From: Actinomycetospora lutea
GTDB taxonomy: Bacteria > Actinomycetota > Actinomycetes > Mycobacteriales > Pseudonocardiaceae
Direction of reading: 5' to 3'
Length of the DNA stretch: 40,217 nt
NCBI RefSeq assembly: GCF_028737205.1
Contig: NZ_JAQZAL010000044.1
Location: forward strand, 1 to 40,217
Shown: positions 15,310 to 23,314 of the stretch, piece by piece
Position numbering within the stretch: the stretch's first letter is position 1
How the letters are laid out: every line of letters begins with the position of its first letter
Position numbers and translations under genes: made by a program
The notes under the pieces: model-generated
Seen by the model: only the letters and a program-made list of their open reading frames with translations
Databases searched by the model: none
What the model was told of the DNA's origin: nothing

Positions 15310-15374
15310 AAGACCATTGTGCCCTGCGAACAGGTGTGATGTCCGCCCCGGCCCTCCGCCCCGGCCCTCGTCGG

Positions 15375-16127
15375 CTAGAGCCCGACCGCCCGGTACAGCG
15401 AGGACACCTCGTCGCGACCGAGCTTGCGCAGGGTGCCCGGGCGCTGCTCCCCGAGCTTGACGTCGCCGACGGCGGTGCGCACGAGGCGCTGCACCGGCTT
15501 GTCGACGGCCTCCAGCATGCGCCGCACGATGTGCTTGCGGCCCTCGTGGAGCACGAGCTCCACCATCACCCGGGCGCCCGAGCGGTCGATGACCCGGAAG
15601 CTGTCGACCGCGGCCGGGCCGTCGTCCAGCTCGACGCCGGCGCGCAGCTCGCGGCCGAGGTCCTTGGGGATCGGCGCCTTGACCTCGGCGAGGTAGGTCT
15701 TGGGCACCTCGTACGACGGGTGCATCAGCCGGTTGGCGAGCTCGCCGTCGTTGGTGAGCAGCAGCAGACCCTCGGTGGCGGCGTCGAGGCGCCCGACGTG
15801 GAACAGTCGCTGGCCCTCGGCCTTCTCGAGGACGACGTCGCCGACGCAGCGCCGGCCCTGGTCGTCCCACATGGTCGAGAGCATCCCCTCGGGCTTGTTC
15901 AGCGCGAGGTGCACGGTCTCGGTGTCGGTGACGATCCGGGACCCGTCGACGTGGATCACGGCCGTGTCCGGGTCGACGCGGATGCCCATCTCCTTGACGA
16001 CCTTGCCGTCGACCTCGACGCGGCCGTTCCGCATGAGGATCTCCGCCTGCCGCCGGGACGCCACACCCGCCTCGGCCAGCACCTTCTGCAGGCGGACCCC
16101 CTCGCCGCCGCCCTCCGACCCGCTCAC
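15375..16127 (-). CDS. rluB: 23S rRNA pseudouridine synthase, RluB/RsuA family
   Basis: The 250-residue enzyme isomerises a uridine in 23S rRNA (U2605 by E. coli numbering for RluB). An S4 RNA-binding domain lies at about 10-57 (RLQKVLAEAGVASRRQAEILMRNG and on). The catalytic domain follows with GRLDAATEGLLLLTND, whose D115 is the catalytic Asp, and KTYLAEVKA, LHEGRKHIVRRMLEAV. The start is a GTG at 16127 with AGAGGAG five bases upstream. RluB rather than RsuA is chosen because of the constant place between scpB and cmk in actinobacteria. Confidence 0.93.
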   Translation of the reverse strand: MSGSEGGGEGVRLQKVLAEAGVASRRQAEILMRNGRVEVDGKVVKEMGIRVDPDTAVIHVDGSRIVTDTETVHLALNKPEGMLSTMWDDQGRRCVGDVVLEKAEGQRLFHVGRLDAATEGLLLLTNDGELANRLMHPSYEVPKTYLAEVKAPIPKDLGRELRAGVELDDGPAAVDSFRVIDRSGARVMVELVLHEGRKHIVRRMLEAVDKPVQRLVRTAVGDVKLGEQRPGTLRKLGRDEVSSLYRAVGL

Positions 16128-16235
16128 CGCACTCCTCTGTTCGACCGCTCCTGCCAGCCTACGCAGCAGCCCTCGTCACACTCGCGGGCCGTGGCGCGAC
16201 CTGGGGACAGGGACACCGACGAGGAGGGCCGGACC

Positions 16236-16280
16236 ATGCTCGGACGCAAGACCTTCAGCCCCGACGAGATCTCCGGCCTC
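16236..16280 (+). pseudogene. Possible 5' remnant of a small gene
   Basis: ATG 16236 has a very good ribosome binding site (GAGGAGG, spacing 8) and encodes MLGRKTFSPDEI. This resembles the start of short actinobacterial proteins that begin MLGRK-x(2)-x-x-EEI. After about 12-15 codons the frame runs into the antisense of the scpB end and loses protein character. It looks like the 5' end of a deleted gene in the gap between the minus-strand genes rluB and scpB. The family resemblance is from memory and uncertain. Confidence 0.3.
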
Positions 16281-16301
16281 GGGCGCAGGGTGGCCTGCTC
16301 G

Positions 16302-16889
16302 TCACTCGTCGATGTCGTCCACGTCGGGCAGCAGCGGGGCGATCGGCGGCAGCTCGTCGATCGACTGCAGCCCCAGGCGCTCGAGGAACAGCTCGGTGGT
16401 GCTGTAGAGCGTGCCGCCGCCGACGTCCGTGCCCACCTCGATGATCAGCCCGCGGGCGGCGAGCGTCCGCATCACGCCGTCGACGTTGACGCCACGCACG
16501 GCCGCGACCCGCGAGCGGGTCACCGGCTGGCGGTAGGCCACGACGGCGAGGGTCTCGAGCGCCGCGCGGGTCAGGCGGGTGCGCTGCCCGTCGAGGACGA
16601 AGCGCTCGACGTAGGGGGCGAAGCGGTCGCGGCTGTAGAGCCGCCAGCCCTCGCCGGTCGCGCGCAGCTCCATCCCCCGCTCGCGCTCGGTGTAGTCGGC
16701 GGCCAGCCCCTCGAGCGCCTCCTTGACCCGGGCGACGGGCTGGCCCACGACGTCGGCGAGCTGGTCGGTCGGCGCCGGCGCGTCGACGACGAGCAGCACG
16801 GCCTCGAGCGCCGCGGTGAGCTCGGTGTCGGACGCGAGCGTCTCCTCGAGGTCCTCCTCGAGTGCGGCCAGCGGGTCCTGCTCGCTCAC
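16302..16889 (-). CDS. scpB: Segregation and condensation protein B
   Basis: ScpB binds ScpA as a dimer and, with SMC, forms the condensin that organises the chromosome. The 195-residue protein has two winged-helix domains. The first spans about 20-95 (LTAALEAVLLVVDAPAPTDQLADVVG); the second about 100-170, with the conserved TRAALETLAVVAYRQPVTRSRVAAVRGVNVDGVMRTL (listed in parts: TRAALETLAVVAYRQPVTRS, then RGVNVDG) and LGLQSIDELPPI near the end. The start is ATG 16889, overlapping the scpA stop (ATGA). Order and spacing match the usual actinobacterial parA-scpA-scpB operon. Confidence 0.95.
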   Translation of the reverse strand: MSEQDPLAALEEDLEETLASDTELTAALEAVLLVVDAPAPTDQLADVVGQPVARVKEALEGLAADYTERERGMELRATGEGWRLYSRDRFAPYVERFVLDGQRTRLTRAALETLAVVAYRQPVTRSRVAAVRGVNVDGVMRTLAARGLIIEVGTDVGGGTLYSTTELFLERLGLQSIDELPPIAPLLPDVDDIDE

Positions 16890-17722
16890 TCGTCCTCCGC
16901 GGTCGCGCCGGGGTCGTCGGCCGAGCTCCGCTCCGCGTCGTCGGTGGCGCTGCCCGCGTCACCCCCGGGCGCCCAGCGCACGCGCAGCTCGGCGAACGCC
17001 TCGGGCTGGTCGAGGGCGACGTCGCGGGCGCGGTAGAGCTCGAGCACCGCGAGGAAGCGTCCCACGACCTCGATGCCCTGCTCGCAGTCGGCGACCAGCT
17101 CGGCGAACGTGGCGGCCCCCCGCGTCCGGAGGCGCCCGGCGAGGATGGTCATCTGCTCGGGCACCGAGACCGTCGGGGCGTGCAGGTGGTCCAGGCCGAC
17201 CGTCGGGGGTGGCTTGGGGCGGAAGACCGCCGCCGCGAGCTCGGCGAACCCGTCCGCGTCGACCCCGAGCTGGACCGGCGGGAGCATCTCGGCGAACCGC
17301 GGCTCCAGCGTCACCGCCCGCGGGTAGCGCATCCGCGCCGAGCCCTCGAGCTCGCGGAAGAGCGCCGCGACCTGCTGGTAGGCCCGGTACTGCAGCAGGC
17401 GCGCGAAGAGCACGTCGCGCGCCTCGAGCAGCGCGAGGTCCTCCTCGTCCTCCACCTCGGCCTGCGGCAGCAGCCGCGCGGTCTTGAGGTCGAGCAGCGT
17501 CGCCGCGACCACGAGGAAGCCCGTGGTCTCCTCGAGGTCGGCGTCGTCGCCGAGCGCCGTCGTGTAGGCGATGAAGTCGTCGGTGACCCTGCTCAGGGCG
17601 ACCTCGGTGACGTCGAGCTCGTGGCGCCCGATGAGCTGGAGCAGCAGGTCGAAGGGCCCGGTGAAGTTCTCCAGGCTGACCTGGAACCGTGCGCGTTCCG
17701 GAGCCTCGGGTGTCAGCGTCAC
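16886..17722 (-). CDS. scpA: Segregation and condensation protein A (kleisin)
   Basis: ScpA is the kleisin that bridges SMC heads. The 278-residue protein begins VTLTPEAPERARFQVSLENF, and FTGPFDLLLQLIGRHELDVTEVALSRVT is the family signature (two parts: FTGPFDLLLQLIGRHELDV and TEVALSRVT). FLVVAATLLDLKTARLLP follows. The C-terminal winged helix contains LAVLELYRARDVALDQPEAFAELRV. The C-tail is acidic. The start is GTG 17722, which overlaps the parA stop (GTGA). Without this choice the frame would stay open through parA, which is a high-GC artefact. Confidence 0.95.
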   Translation of the reverse strand: MTLTPEAPERARFQVSLENFTGPFDLLLQLIGRHELDVTEVALSRVTDDFIAYTTALGDDADLEETTGFLVVAATLLDLKTARLLPQAEVEDEEDLALLEARDVLFARLLQYRAYQQVAALFRELEGSARMRYPRAVTLEPRFAEMLPPVQLGVDADGFAELAAAVFRPKPPPTVGLDHLHAPTVSVPEQMTILAGRLRTRGAATFAELVADCEQGIEVVGRFLAVLELYRARDVALDQPEAFAELRVRWAPGGDAGSATDDAERSSADDPGATAEDE

Positions 17723-18672
17723 CGCGCGATGACCTCGCGGGCCAGGGCGCGGTAGGCCTCGGCGCCGGTGGAGCGCGAGGCCCACCGGGTGATGGGCTCG
17801 CCGGCCACGGTCGTCTCCGGGAACCGGACCGTGCGGTTGATGACGGCGTCGAAGACGAGCTCGCCGAACGCCTCGACGACGCGGGTCATCACCTCGCGCG
17901 TGTGCAGCGTGCGCGGGTCGTACATGGTGGCCAGGATGCCGGTGATCTCGAGCTTGGGGTTCAGCCGGTCCTGCACCTTCTCGATCGTGTCCATCAGCAG
18001 GGCGACCCCCCGCAGGCTGAAGAACTCGCACTCGAGCGGGATCAGGACGCCGTCGGCGCAGGCCAGGGCGTTGACCGTCAGCAGGCCCAGCGAGGGCTGG
18101 CAGTCGACGAGGACGTAGTCGTAGCGGTCGAGCACCGGCCCGATGGTGCGGCCCAGCGTCTGCTCGCGGCCGACCTCGGTGACCAGCTGGACCTCGGCGG
18201 CCGAGAGGTCGATGTTCGACGGCAGCAGGTCCATCCCCTCGACCGTGGTCGGGCGGATGACGTCGTCGATCGTCGTGCCCTTCTCCATGATCAGGTTGTA
18301 GATCGTGGTCTCGAGCTGGCGCGGCTGCACGCCCAGGCCCACCGACAGGGCGCCCTGCGGGTCGAAGTCGACCAGGAGCACCCGCCGGCCGTACTCGGCG
18401 AGCGCCGCGCCGAGGTTGATCGTGGAGGTCGTCTTGCCGACGCCGCCCTTCTGGTTGCACATCGCGAGGACCGTCGCGGGACCGTGCCCGTCGAGGGGGC
18501 CCGGGATCGGGATGTGCCGGCGCGGGCGCCCCGGGGGGACCTCGCCGGAGGTCTCCCTCGCCGCGTCGGTGCCGCCGCCGTTCGGCCGGGGCGCCTGCTC
18601 CGACGGCGCCTCGCTCGCCCGCCCGTCCGCCTGCTCGTCCGTCGTCCGGAGGACCGGCTGCGGGTTCGACAT
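17719..18672 (-). CDS. parA: ParA/Soj-family ATPase upstream of scpAB
   Basis: The 317-residue protein is a ParA-type ATPase with the deviant Walker A KGGVGKT (75-81), LLVDFDPQGALSVGLG and DYVLVDCQPSLGLLTVNAL. The first 60 residues are a Pro/Gly-rich, poorly conserved tail. No parB or parS-like site lies nearby, so this is the scpAB-linked ParA (Rv1708 type) rather than the origin-proximal chromosome partition protein; its cargo is not established. The start is ATG 18672 with GAGGGA about eight bases upstream. It heads the operon that continues with scpA and scpB and is divergent from the transporter gene. Confidence 0.93.
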   Translation of the reverse strand: MSNPQPVLRTTDEQADGRASEAPSEQAPRPNGGGTDAARETSGEVPPGRPRRHIPIPGPLDGHGPATVLAMCNQKGGVGKTTSTINLGAALAEYGRRVLLVDFDPQGALSVGLGVQPRQLETTIYNLIMEKGTTIDDVIRPTTVEGMDLLPSNIDLSAAEVQLVTEVGREQTLGRTIGPVLDRYDYVLVDCQPSLGLLTVNALACADGVLIPLECEFFSLRGVALLMDTIEKVQDRLNPKLEITGILATMYDPRTLHTREVMTRVVEAFGELVFDAVINRTVRFPETTVAGEPITRWASRSTGAEAYRALAREVIAR

Positions 18673-18919
18673 CGCGTGTCCCTCCCTCGCGTGCCCGGCC
18701 GTGTGCTCGTGCGATCAGCCTAGGAGCCGGTCGGGGCGGGTCGTGGCGCGACTCGCCGAGCAGGACGCGCGACACACGGCCGCGGTCACCGAGGGCCACC
18801 TGATCGGCCCGTATCGTCACGATCTTCCGATGGGCGGAAGGGGCGGCGACGCCGTCGTGTGACCACTCGCATACTCACCGTCCACTGTCGCCCCCCGTCG
18901 ACACCACGAGGACGTGAGA
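18673..18919. promoter_or_regulatory. Divergent intergenic region of parA and the MFS gene
   Basis: About 245 bases lie between the two divergent starts and must contain promoters for both. I see no parS-like palindrome (TGTTTCACGTGAAACA type) and no other gene. Short inverted words such as CTTCCG / CGGAAG (18825-18840) are present but weak. No promoter could be fixed. Confidence 0.4.
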
Positions 18920-20158
18920 ATGACGACCCGACAGACCGATTCCGCGAGCCCGCGCGCCGCGACCGCCGGCTGGGTGCGCCCGCTGTGCTGGTCGGCGGTG
19001 GCCCTGGAGGGCTTCGACCTGGTGGTGCTGGGCGTGGTGCTGCCCGTGCTGCTGCGCGATCCCACCTGGGACCTCGACCCCGCCGGCGCCTCGGTGGTGG
19101 TCACCGTCGGGCTGCTCGGCGTCATGGTCGGCGCGCTGGCCGTCGGGCCGATCGCCGACGTCATCGGGCGCCGGGCCACGATGATCGCCACCGTCGCCGG
19201 GTTCTCGGTGCTGACGCTGGCGTGCGCGTTCGCCCCGAACCCCGAGGTGCTGGGCGTGCTGCGCTTCCTCGCCGGGATCGGGCTCGGCGGCGTGCTGCCG
19301 GTCGCGCTCGCCCTCGTCGCCGAGTACGCCCCCACCGGGCGGGGCAGCAGCGCCACCACGATCCTCATGACCGGCTACCACGTCGGCGCGGTGGCGACGG
19401 CGCTGCTCGGGATCCTGCTGATCCCGTCGCTCGGCTGGCAGGCGATGTTCGTCGCCGGCGCGATCCCGGCGGTGATCCTGCTGCCGCTGATCATCATGCG
19501 TCTGCCGGAGTCGGCGGAGTACCTGCAGCGGCGGGGCGCGAAGGACTCGAGCTGGCGGCGCGAGAAGCGCAACCCGCTCGCCACGCTGTTCCGCGACGGC
19601 CTGGCGCGGCCGACCATCGCGTTCTGGATCGCATCGTTCATGGGCCTGCTGCTCGTGTACGGGCTGAACACCTGGCTGCCCGAGATCATGCGCTCGGCGG
19701 GCTACGAGCTCGGCGCCGCGCTGGCCCTGCTGCTCGTGCTCAACGTCGGCGCGATCCTCGGCCTCCTGCTCGCCGGCACCGTCGCCAACCGGATCGGCGT
19801 GCGCCCGGCGACGATCGCGTGGTTCGCGGCGGCGACGCTCTTCCTCGCGCTCCTGTCGATCCGCCTGCCCGGGATCGGCGTCTACGTGAGCGTGCTGCTC
19901 GCGGGCATCTTCGTGTTCTCCGCGCAGGTGCTGGTCTACGCGTACGTCTCGCAGCTCTACCCCGCCGAGGCCCGCGGCACGGCGCTCGGCACGGCCAGCG
20001 GTGTCGGGCGCCTCGGCGCCATCACCGGCCCGATCCTCGGCGGCGCCCTGCTCCAGGCCGGCGTCGCCTACCCGTGGGGCTTCTACGCCTTCGCGGTCGT
20101 CGCCGCCCTGGGCGCCGTCGGCGTCGCCCTCGTCGGCCGGGCGCCCGCACGGACGTAG
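18920..20158 (+). CDS. MFS transporter, aromatic acid:H+ symporter (AAHS) type
   Basis: The 412-residue protein has twelve hydrophobic segments. ALEGFDLVVLGVVLPVLL begins TM1, as in the AAHS group, where DxxD-type residues in TM1 are important (here EGFD). The 2-3 loop carries GPIADVIGRRATM, the MFS signature, and RFLAGIGLGGVLPVALALVAEYAPTGRG is the TM4/TM5 region. The mid-loop (ESAEYLQRRGAKDSSWRREKRNP) is charged. BenK, PcaK and similar symporters import benzoate or hydroxybenzoates; the actual substrate is unknown. ATG 18920 is preferred because GAGG lies eight bases upstream; a GTG at 18914 is also possible. The gene ends at a long hairpin. Confidence 0.88.
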   Translation: MTTRQTDSASPRAATAGWVRPLCWSAVALEGFDLVVLGVVLPVLLRDPTWDLDPAGASVVVTVGLLGVMVGALAVGPIADVIGRRATMIATVAGFSVLTLACAFAPNPEVLGVLRFLAGIGLGGVLPVALALVAEYAPTGRGSSATTILMTGYHVGAVATALLGILLIPSLGWQAMFVAGAIPAVILLPLIIMRLPESAEYLQRRGAKDSSWRREKRNPLATLFRDGLARPTIAFWIASFMGLLLVYGLNTWLPEIMRSAGYELGAALALLLVLNVGAILGLLLAGTVANRIGVRPATIAWFAAATLFLALLSIRLPGIGVYVSVLLAGIFVFSAQVLVYAYVSQLYPAEARGTALGTASGVGRLGAITGPILGGALLQAGVAYPWGFYAFAVVAALGAVGVALVGRAPART

Positions 20159-20172
20159 ACCGTTCCGAGTAC

Positions 20173-20212
20173 GTGAGCGAACTTCGGGGCCATAGCCCCG
20201 AAGTTCGCTCAC
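20173..20212. terminator. Perfect 18-bp palindrome between MFS and TetR genes
   Basis: GTGAGCGAACTTCGGGGC (20173-20190) pairs perfectly with its complement at 20195-20212 around a CATA loop. It separates convergent genes and covers the stop codon of the TetR gene, so it can end transcription from both sides. A close relative with the same outer GTGAGCGA/TCGCTCAC arms lies at 22352-22391, which shows it is a repeated element. Confidence 0.85.
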
Positions 20213-20787
20213 ATCAGGAAACGGACCACCGCCGTCGCGATCTGGTCGGCGACGACGTCGGGCGCGTGCAGCGGGAGCACGACGTGGCTGATCGTGAGCC
20301 GCGCGGCGATCTCGGCCGCCGCGCTCGCCGTCGCCGCGTCGAGCTCGGGGCGGCGGCGCTGCAGGAACGCCGCGGCGCGGTCGCGGGCCGCGGTGATCAG
20401 CGGCTCCGCCTCGCTGGTCAGCAGGGGCAGCAGGTCCTCGGCACCCTGGCCGGTGAGCAGCACCCGCAGCAGCGGGTCGCGGGCCACGGTGTCGAGCGTC
20501 GTGCGCACCGCCTCGACCCAGGCCCGGTACACGTCGTCCTCGCCGTCGAGCGCCGCCTCGAGCCCGGCCAGGAACTCCTCGGTGCGGCGCAGCACCAGCG
20601 CCGCGGCCAGCCCCTGCTTGCTCGCGAACTCGTTGTAGAGCGTCTGGCGGCTCACGCCGATGCCCTCGGCGACGTCCTGCAGGCGCAGCCCGCGCCAGCC
20701 GCCGGCGACGAGCAGCTCGGCCGCCCGCTCGAGCGCCTCGTCGCGGACGAGATCGCGGGTGCGGTCGGCGAACGTCCGGGCGGGCAC
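20209..20787 (-). CDS. TetR-family transcriptional regulator
   Basis: The 192-residue protein (GTG start at 20787) has an N-terminal TetR HTH: ALERAAELLVAGGWRGLRLQDVAEGIGVSRQTLYNEFASKQGL (parts: RLQDVAEGIGVSRQTLYNEF, then ASKQGLA). An all-helical ligand-binding domain of about 130 residues follows. It is divergent from the cytochrome P450 gene across 106 bases that contain a 21-base palindrome fitted to a TetR dimer, so it probably represses the P450 gene and itself. An earlier in-frame start (20835) would overlap that palindrome and is less likely. Confidence 0.9.
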   Translation of the reverse strand: MPARTFADRTRDLVRDEALERAAELLVAGGWRGLRLQDVAEGIGVSRQTLYNEFASKQGLAAALVLRRTEEFLAGLEAALDGEDDVYRAWVEAVRTTLDTVARDPLLRVLLTGQGAEDLLPLLTSEAEPLITAARDRAAAFLQRRRPELDAATASAAAEIAARLTISHVVLPLHAPDVVADQIATAVVRFLM

Positions 20788-20830
20788 GGCGCCGAGCCTA
20801 GACGCTGATGAGCCGCACGTCTCCTCCGTG

Positions 20831-20851
20831 GACACGAAAGCGATTCGTGTC
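20831..20851. promoter_or_regulatory. TetR-type operator (GACACGAA-N5-TTCGTGTC)
   Basis: Two perfect 8-base arms, GACACGAA (20831-20838) and TTCGTGTC (20844-20851), surround five bases. It is the only strong palindrome in the gap between the divergent tetR and P450 genes. The right arm runs into CTAACGT, which resembles a -10 region for the P450 gene, so a bound dimer would block that promoter. Confidence 0.75.
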
Positions 20852-20893
20852 TAACGTGTCGACGCAGCAGGTCCCGGTGTCCTGGAGGTGGCC

Positions 20894-22342
20894 GTGTCCC
20901 TGGTCCGTACCGCGACGGGCGAGCGCCTGTCGTCCGTCGTCCTCACGCCGATGCCCGCGGGCGTGGACCGGCGCCTGTTCGAGAAGACCCGCCCGCGCCG
21001 GGCCGTGCCGCTCGCGGCACCGCCCGCCGGGTCGGGTCTGCGCGCCGTCCCGGGCGACGCCGGCCCGCCGGTCATCGGGCACACGCTGTCCTACATCCGC
21101 TACGGCAGCGCCTTCACGCGTGCCCGGCACGCCGCGCTCGGCCCGGTCTCGTGGTGCGGGTTCGTCGGCGAGCACGTCGTCATCGCGGCCGGCCCCGACG
21201 CCACGCACCAGGTGCTGACCAACCCCGACAAGGCCTACTCGCAGGACGGCTGGCGCTTCCTCGTCGACGACTTCTTCCACCGCGGCCTCATGCTGCTCGA
21301 CGGCGACGACCACCGCGTCCACCGCCGCGTCATGCCGGAGGCCTTCACCGCGCCCCGCATCCGCGGATACGTCGACCGGACCGTCCCGGTGCTCCGCGAG
21401 GCCATCCCGTCCTGGCCCCGTGACCAGCAGCTCCGCATCTACCCGATGCTCAAGAGCCTGACCCTCGACGTCGCCACCCACGTGTTCATGGACGACCGGT
21501 CGGGCCCGGAGGCCGACGCCGTCAACCAGGCGTTCATGGACTGCGTCCAGGCGGCAAGCTCGATCGTGCGCCGCGACCTGCCCGGCACCCGCTACCGCGC
21601 CGGCCTGCGCGGGCGCGCCCTGCTCGAGCGCTACTTCCGCATGGCGCTCCCGGCCAAGCGGGCCGGCGAGGGCGACGACCTGTTCTCGGTGCTGTGCCGC
21701 GCCCGGACCCCGGAGGGCGAGGCGTTCACCGACGACGACGTCGTGAACCACATGATCTTCCTGATGATGGCCGCCCACGACACCTCGACGATCACCAGCG
21801 CCGCCGCGGCGTACTACCTCGCCGCGAACCCGGAGTGGCAGGAGAGGGCGCGCGCGGAGTCGCTCGCGCTCGGCGACGGTCCGCCCGACCTGGCCGCCCT
21901 GCAGTCGCTGACCACGCTCGACCTCGTCATCAAGGAGGCGCTGCGGCTCGCGGCGCCGGTACCGGTCGTGATGCGCCGGACGACGAAGGACACCGCCCTG
22001 CTGGGTCACTTCCTGCCGGCGGGCCAGCTCGTCATGGCGGCGGGGGCGACCAACCACCACGACCCGGCGGTCTGGACCGACCCCGACGTGTTCGACCCCG
22101 AACGCTTCGCCGAGCCACGCCGCGAGGACAAGGCCCACCGCGACGCCTGGATCCCGTTCGGCGGCGGCGTGCACAAGTGCCTGGGGATGCTCTTCGGCTC
22201 GCTCGAGGTCACCGCGATCCTGCACGAGCTGCTGCGGAACCACCGGATCGCCGTCGCGCCGGGCTACCGGCCGCGCTGGGACAACACCTCGCTGCCCGTC
22301 CCCGCCGACGGCCTCCCCCTGCGCCTGGAGCCCCTGCGCTGA
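20894..22342 (+). CDS. Cytochrome P450 monooxygenase
   Basis: The 482-residue haem enzyme shows the I-helix MAAHDTST (292-299, with D296/T297), the K-helix E348-x-x-R351 (KEALRL), the PERF region (DPERFAEP, 401-408) and the haem loop FGGGVHKCLG with the axial Cys429. The N-terminus has no membrane anchor; about 50 residues precede the GPPVIGHTLSYI entry motif. GTG 20894 follows GGAGG by five bases; a GTG at 20888 would overlap that site. The substrate is unknown. The TetR neighbour with its own operator points to induction by a substrate or toxin. No ferredoxin gene is adjacent, so redox partners must come from elsewhere. Confidence 0.95.
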   Translation: MSLVRTATGERLSSVVLTPMPAGVDRRLFEKTRPRRAVPLAAPPAGSGLRAVPGDAGPPVIGHTLSYIRYGSAFTRARHAALGPVSWCGFVGEHVVIAAGPDATHQVLTNPDKAYSQDGWRFLVDDFFHRGLMLLDGDDHRVHRRVMPEAFTAPRIRGYVDRTVPVLREAIPSWPRDQQLRIYPMLKSLTLDVATHVFMDDRSGPEADAVNQAFMDCVQAASSIVRRDLPGTRYRAGLRGRALLERYFRMALPAKRAGEGDDLFSVLCRARTPEGEAFTDDDVVNHMIFLMMAAHDTSTITSAAAAYYLAANPEWQERARAESLALGDGPPDLAALQSLTTLDLVIKEALRLAAPVPVVMRRTTKDTALLGHFLPAGQLVMAAGATNHHDPAVWTDPDVFDPERFAEPRREDKAHRDAWIPFGGGVHKCLGMLFGSLEVTAILHELLRNHRIAVAPGYRPRWDNTSLPVPADGLPLRLEPLR

Positions 22343-22351
22343 CCGGCTCAT

Positions 22352-22391
22352 GTGAGCGACATTCCCGGCTATGGCCGGGAATCTCGCTCAC
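22352..22391. terminator. 18-bp palindrome between P450 and xerD (second family copy)
   Basis: GTGAGCGACATTCCCGGC (22352-22369) pairs with GCCGGGAATCTCGCTCAC (22374-22391) with one mismatch, around a TATG loop. It shares arms, stem length and loop size with the palindrome at 20173-20212, and like it lies between convergent genes and covers the stop codon of the minus-strand gene. The stem centre differs, so the two are relatives, not identical copies. Confidence 0.85.
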
Positions 22392-23314
22392 GTACGGGCG
22401 CGGGGGTGGGCCATCGCGAAGACCTCGCGCAGGGTGTCGACGGTGACCTGGGTGTAGATCTGCGTCGTGGTCACCGAGGCGTGGCCGAGCAGCTCCTGCA
22501 CGATGCGCAGGTCGGCGCCGCCGTCGAGCAGGTGGGTCGCGAACGAGTGGCGCAGCGTGTGCGGGGAGATCGCGCCGCCGACCCCCGCGCGGTCGGCGGC
22601 CGCGCGCAGCGACGCCCACGCGCTCTGGCGCGACAGGCGCGCGCCCCGCGCGTTGAGGAACAGCGCCGGCGTGCCCCGCCCCCGGCTCGCGAGCCCCGGG
22701 CGCGCCCGCACCCGGTAGGCCTCGAGGGCGGCGAGTGCCGGGCGCCCGATCGGCACGATCCGCTCCTTGCCGCCCTTGCCCGCCAGCCGCACCGCGCGCT
22801 GGGTCACGTCCACGTCGTCGACGTCCAGCCCGACCGCCTCGGAGATGCGCGCCCCGGTGGAGTAGAGCAGCTCGAGCAGGGCGCGGTCGCGGACGCCGGC
22901 GAGGTCGTCGGCCTCGCCGCCCCGCGCCTCGAGCAGCCGCCCGACCGTGGCGACGTCGAGCGCCTTCGGCAGCCGGCGCGGCGGCGACGGCGGGTGCACC
23001 TCGCGGGCCACGTCGATCGCCACCATGCCCTCGGCCAGCGCGAAGCGGTGCAGGCCCCGCACGGCCACGACGGCGCGGGTCGCCGACGCCGTGGCCAGCG
23101 GCGCCCGCCCGTGCGCGCCGGTGCGCAGCCCGACGAGGAAGTCGCCCACGTGCCGCTCGGTGACCTCGGCGAGGTCGCGCACCCCGGCGGCCTCGAGGTG
23201 CTCCAGGTAGCGCCGCAGGTCCCGCCGGTAGGACGCGAGCGTGTTCTCCGCCGTGCCCCGCTCCACCAGCAGGTGGTCGAGGTAGGCGGTGACCGCCGCG
23301 TCCGGCGCCGTCAC
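22388..23314 (-). CDS. xerD: Site-specific tyrosine recombinase XerD
   Basis: XerD resolves chromosome dimers at dif together with XerC. The 308-residue protein has the N-terminal SAM-like core-binding domain (1-105, [26 protein letters not shown] in part). The catalytic domain shows R156 ([12 protein letters not shown]), K180/K183 ([12 protein letters not shown]), H252 and R255 ([13 protein letters not shown]), H278 ([11 protein letters not shown]) and Y287 (IYTQV). The start is GTG 23314, overlapping the ald stop (GTGA). Its place beside the parA-scpAB block and pyrG/NUDIX block matches M. tuberculosis Rv1701. Length is normal and all catalytic residues are present, so it is the housekeeping enzyme and not a mobile integrase. 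Confidence 0.95.
   Translation of the reverse strand: MTAPDAAVTAYLDHLLVERGTAENTLASYRRDLRRYLEHLEAAGVRDLAEVTERHVGDFLVGLRTGAHGRAPLATASATRAVVAVRGLHRFALAEGMVAIDVAREVHPPSPPRRLPKALDVATVGRLLEARGGEADDLAGVRDRALLELLYSTGARISEAVGLDVDDVDVTQRAVRLAGKGGKERIVPIGRPALAALEAYRVRARPGLASRGRGTPALFLNARGARLSRQSAWASLRAAADRAGVGGAISPHTLRHSFATHLLDGGADLRIVQELLGHASVTTTQIYTQVTVDTLREVFAMAHPRART

Noticed and set aside
12618..17036. A plus-strand open frame of 1472 codons
   Set aside because: It runs antisense through the TIGR03086 gene, der, cmk, rluB and scpB, which have clear motifs. It is open only because of the high GC content.
16886..18820. A single 644-codon minus-strand frame covering scpA and parA
   Set aside because: The part upstream of 17722 is the wrong frame of parA, with Arg/Pro-rich composition. 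scpA starts at GTG 17722 by family start and GTGA overlap.
18673..18919. Possible parS or parB beside parA
   Set aside because: No parS-like palindrome and no parB gene are visible; the gene is the scpAB-linked ParA.
18875..20212. A 445-codon minus-strand frame opposite the MFS gene
   Set aside because: Composition is that of antisense to a hydrophobic protein (Asp/His/Gln/Arg-rich), with no motif. The plus-strand MFS transporter is certain.
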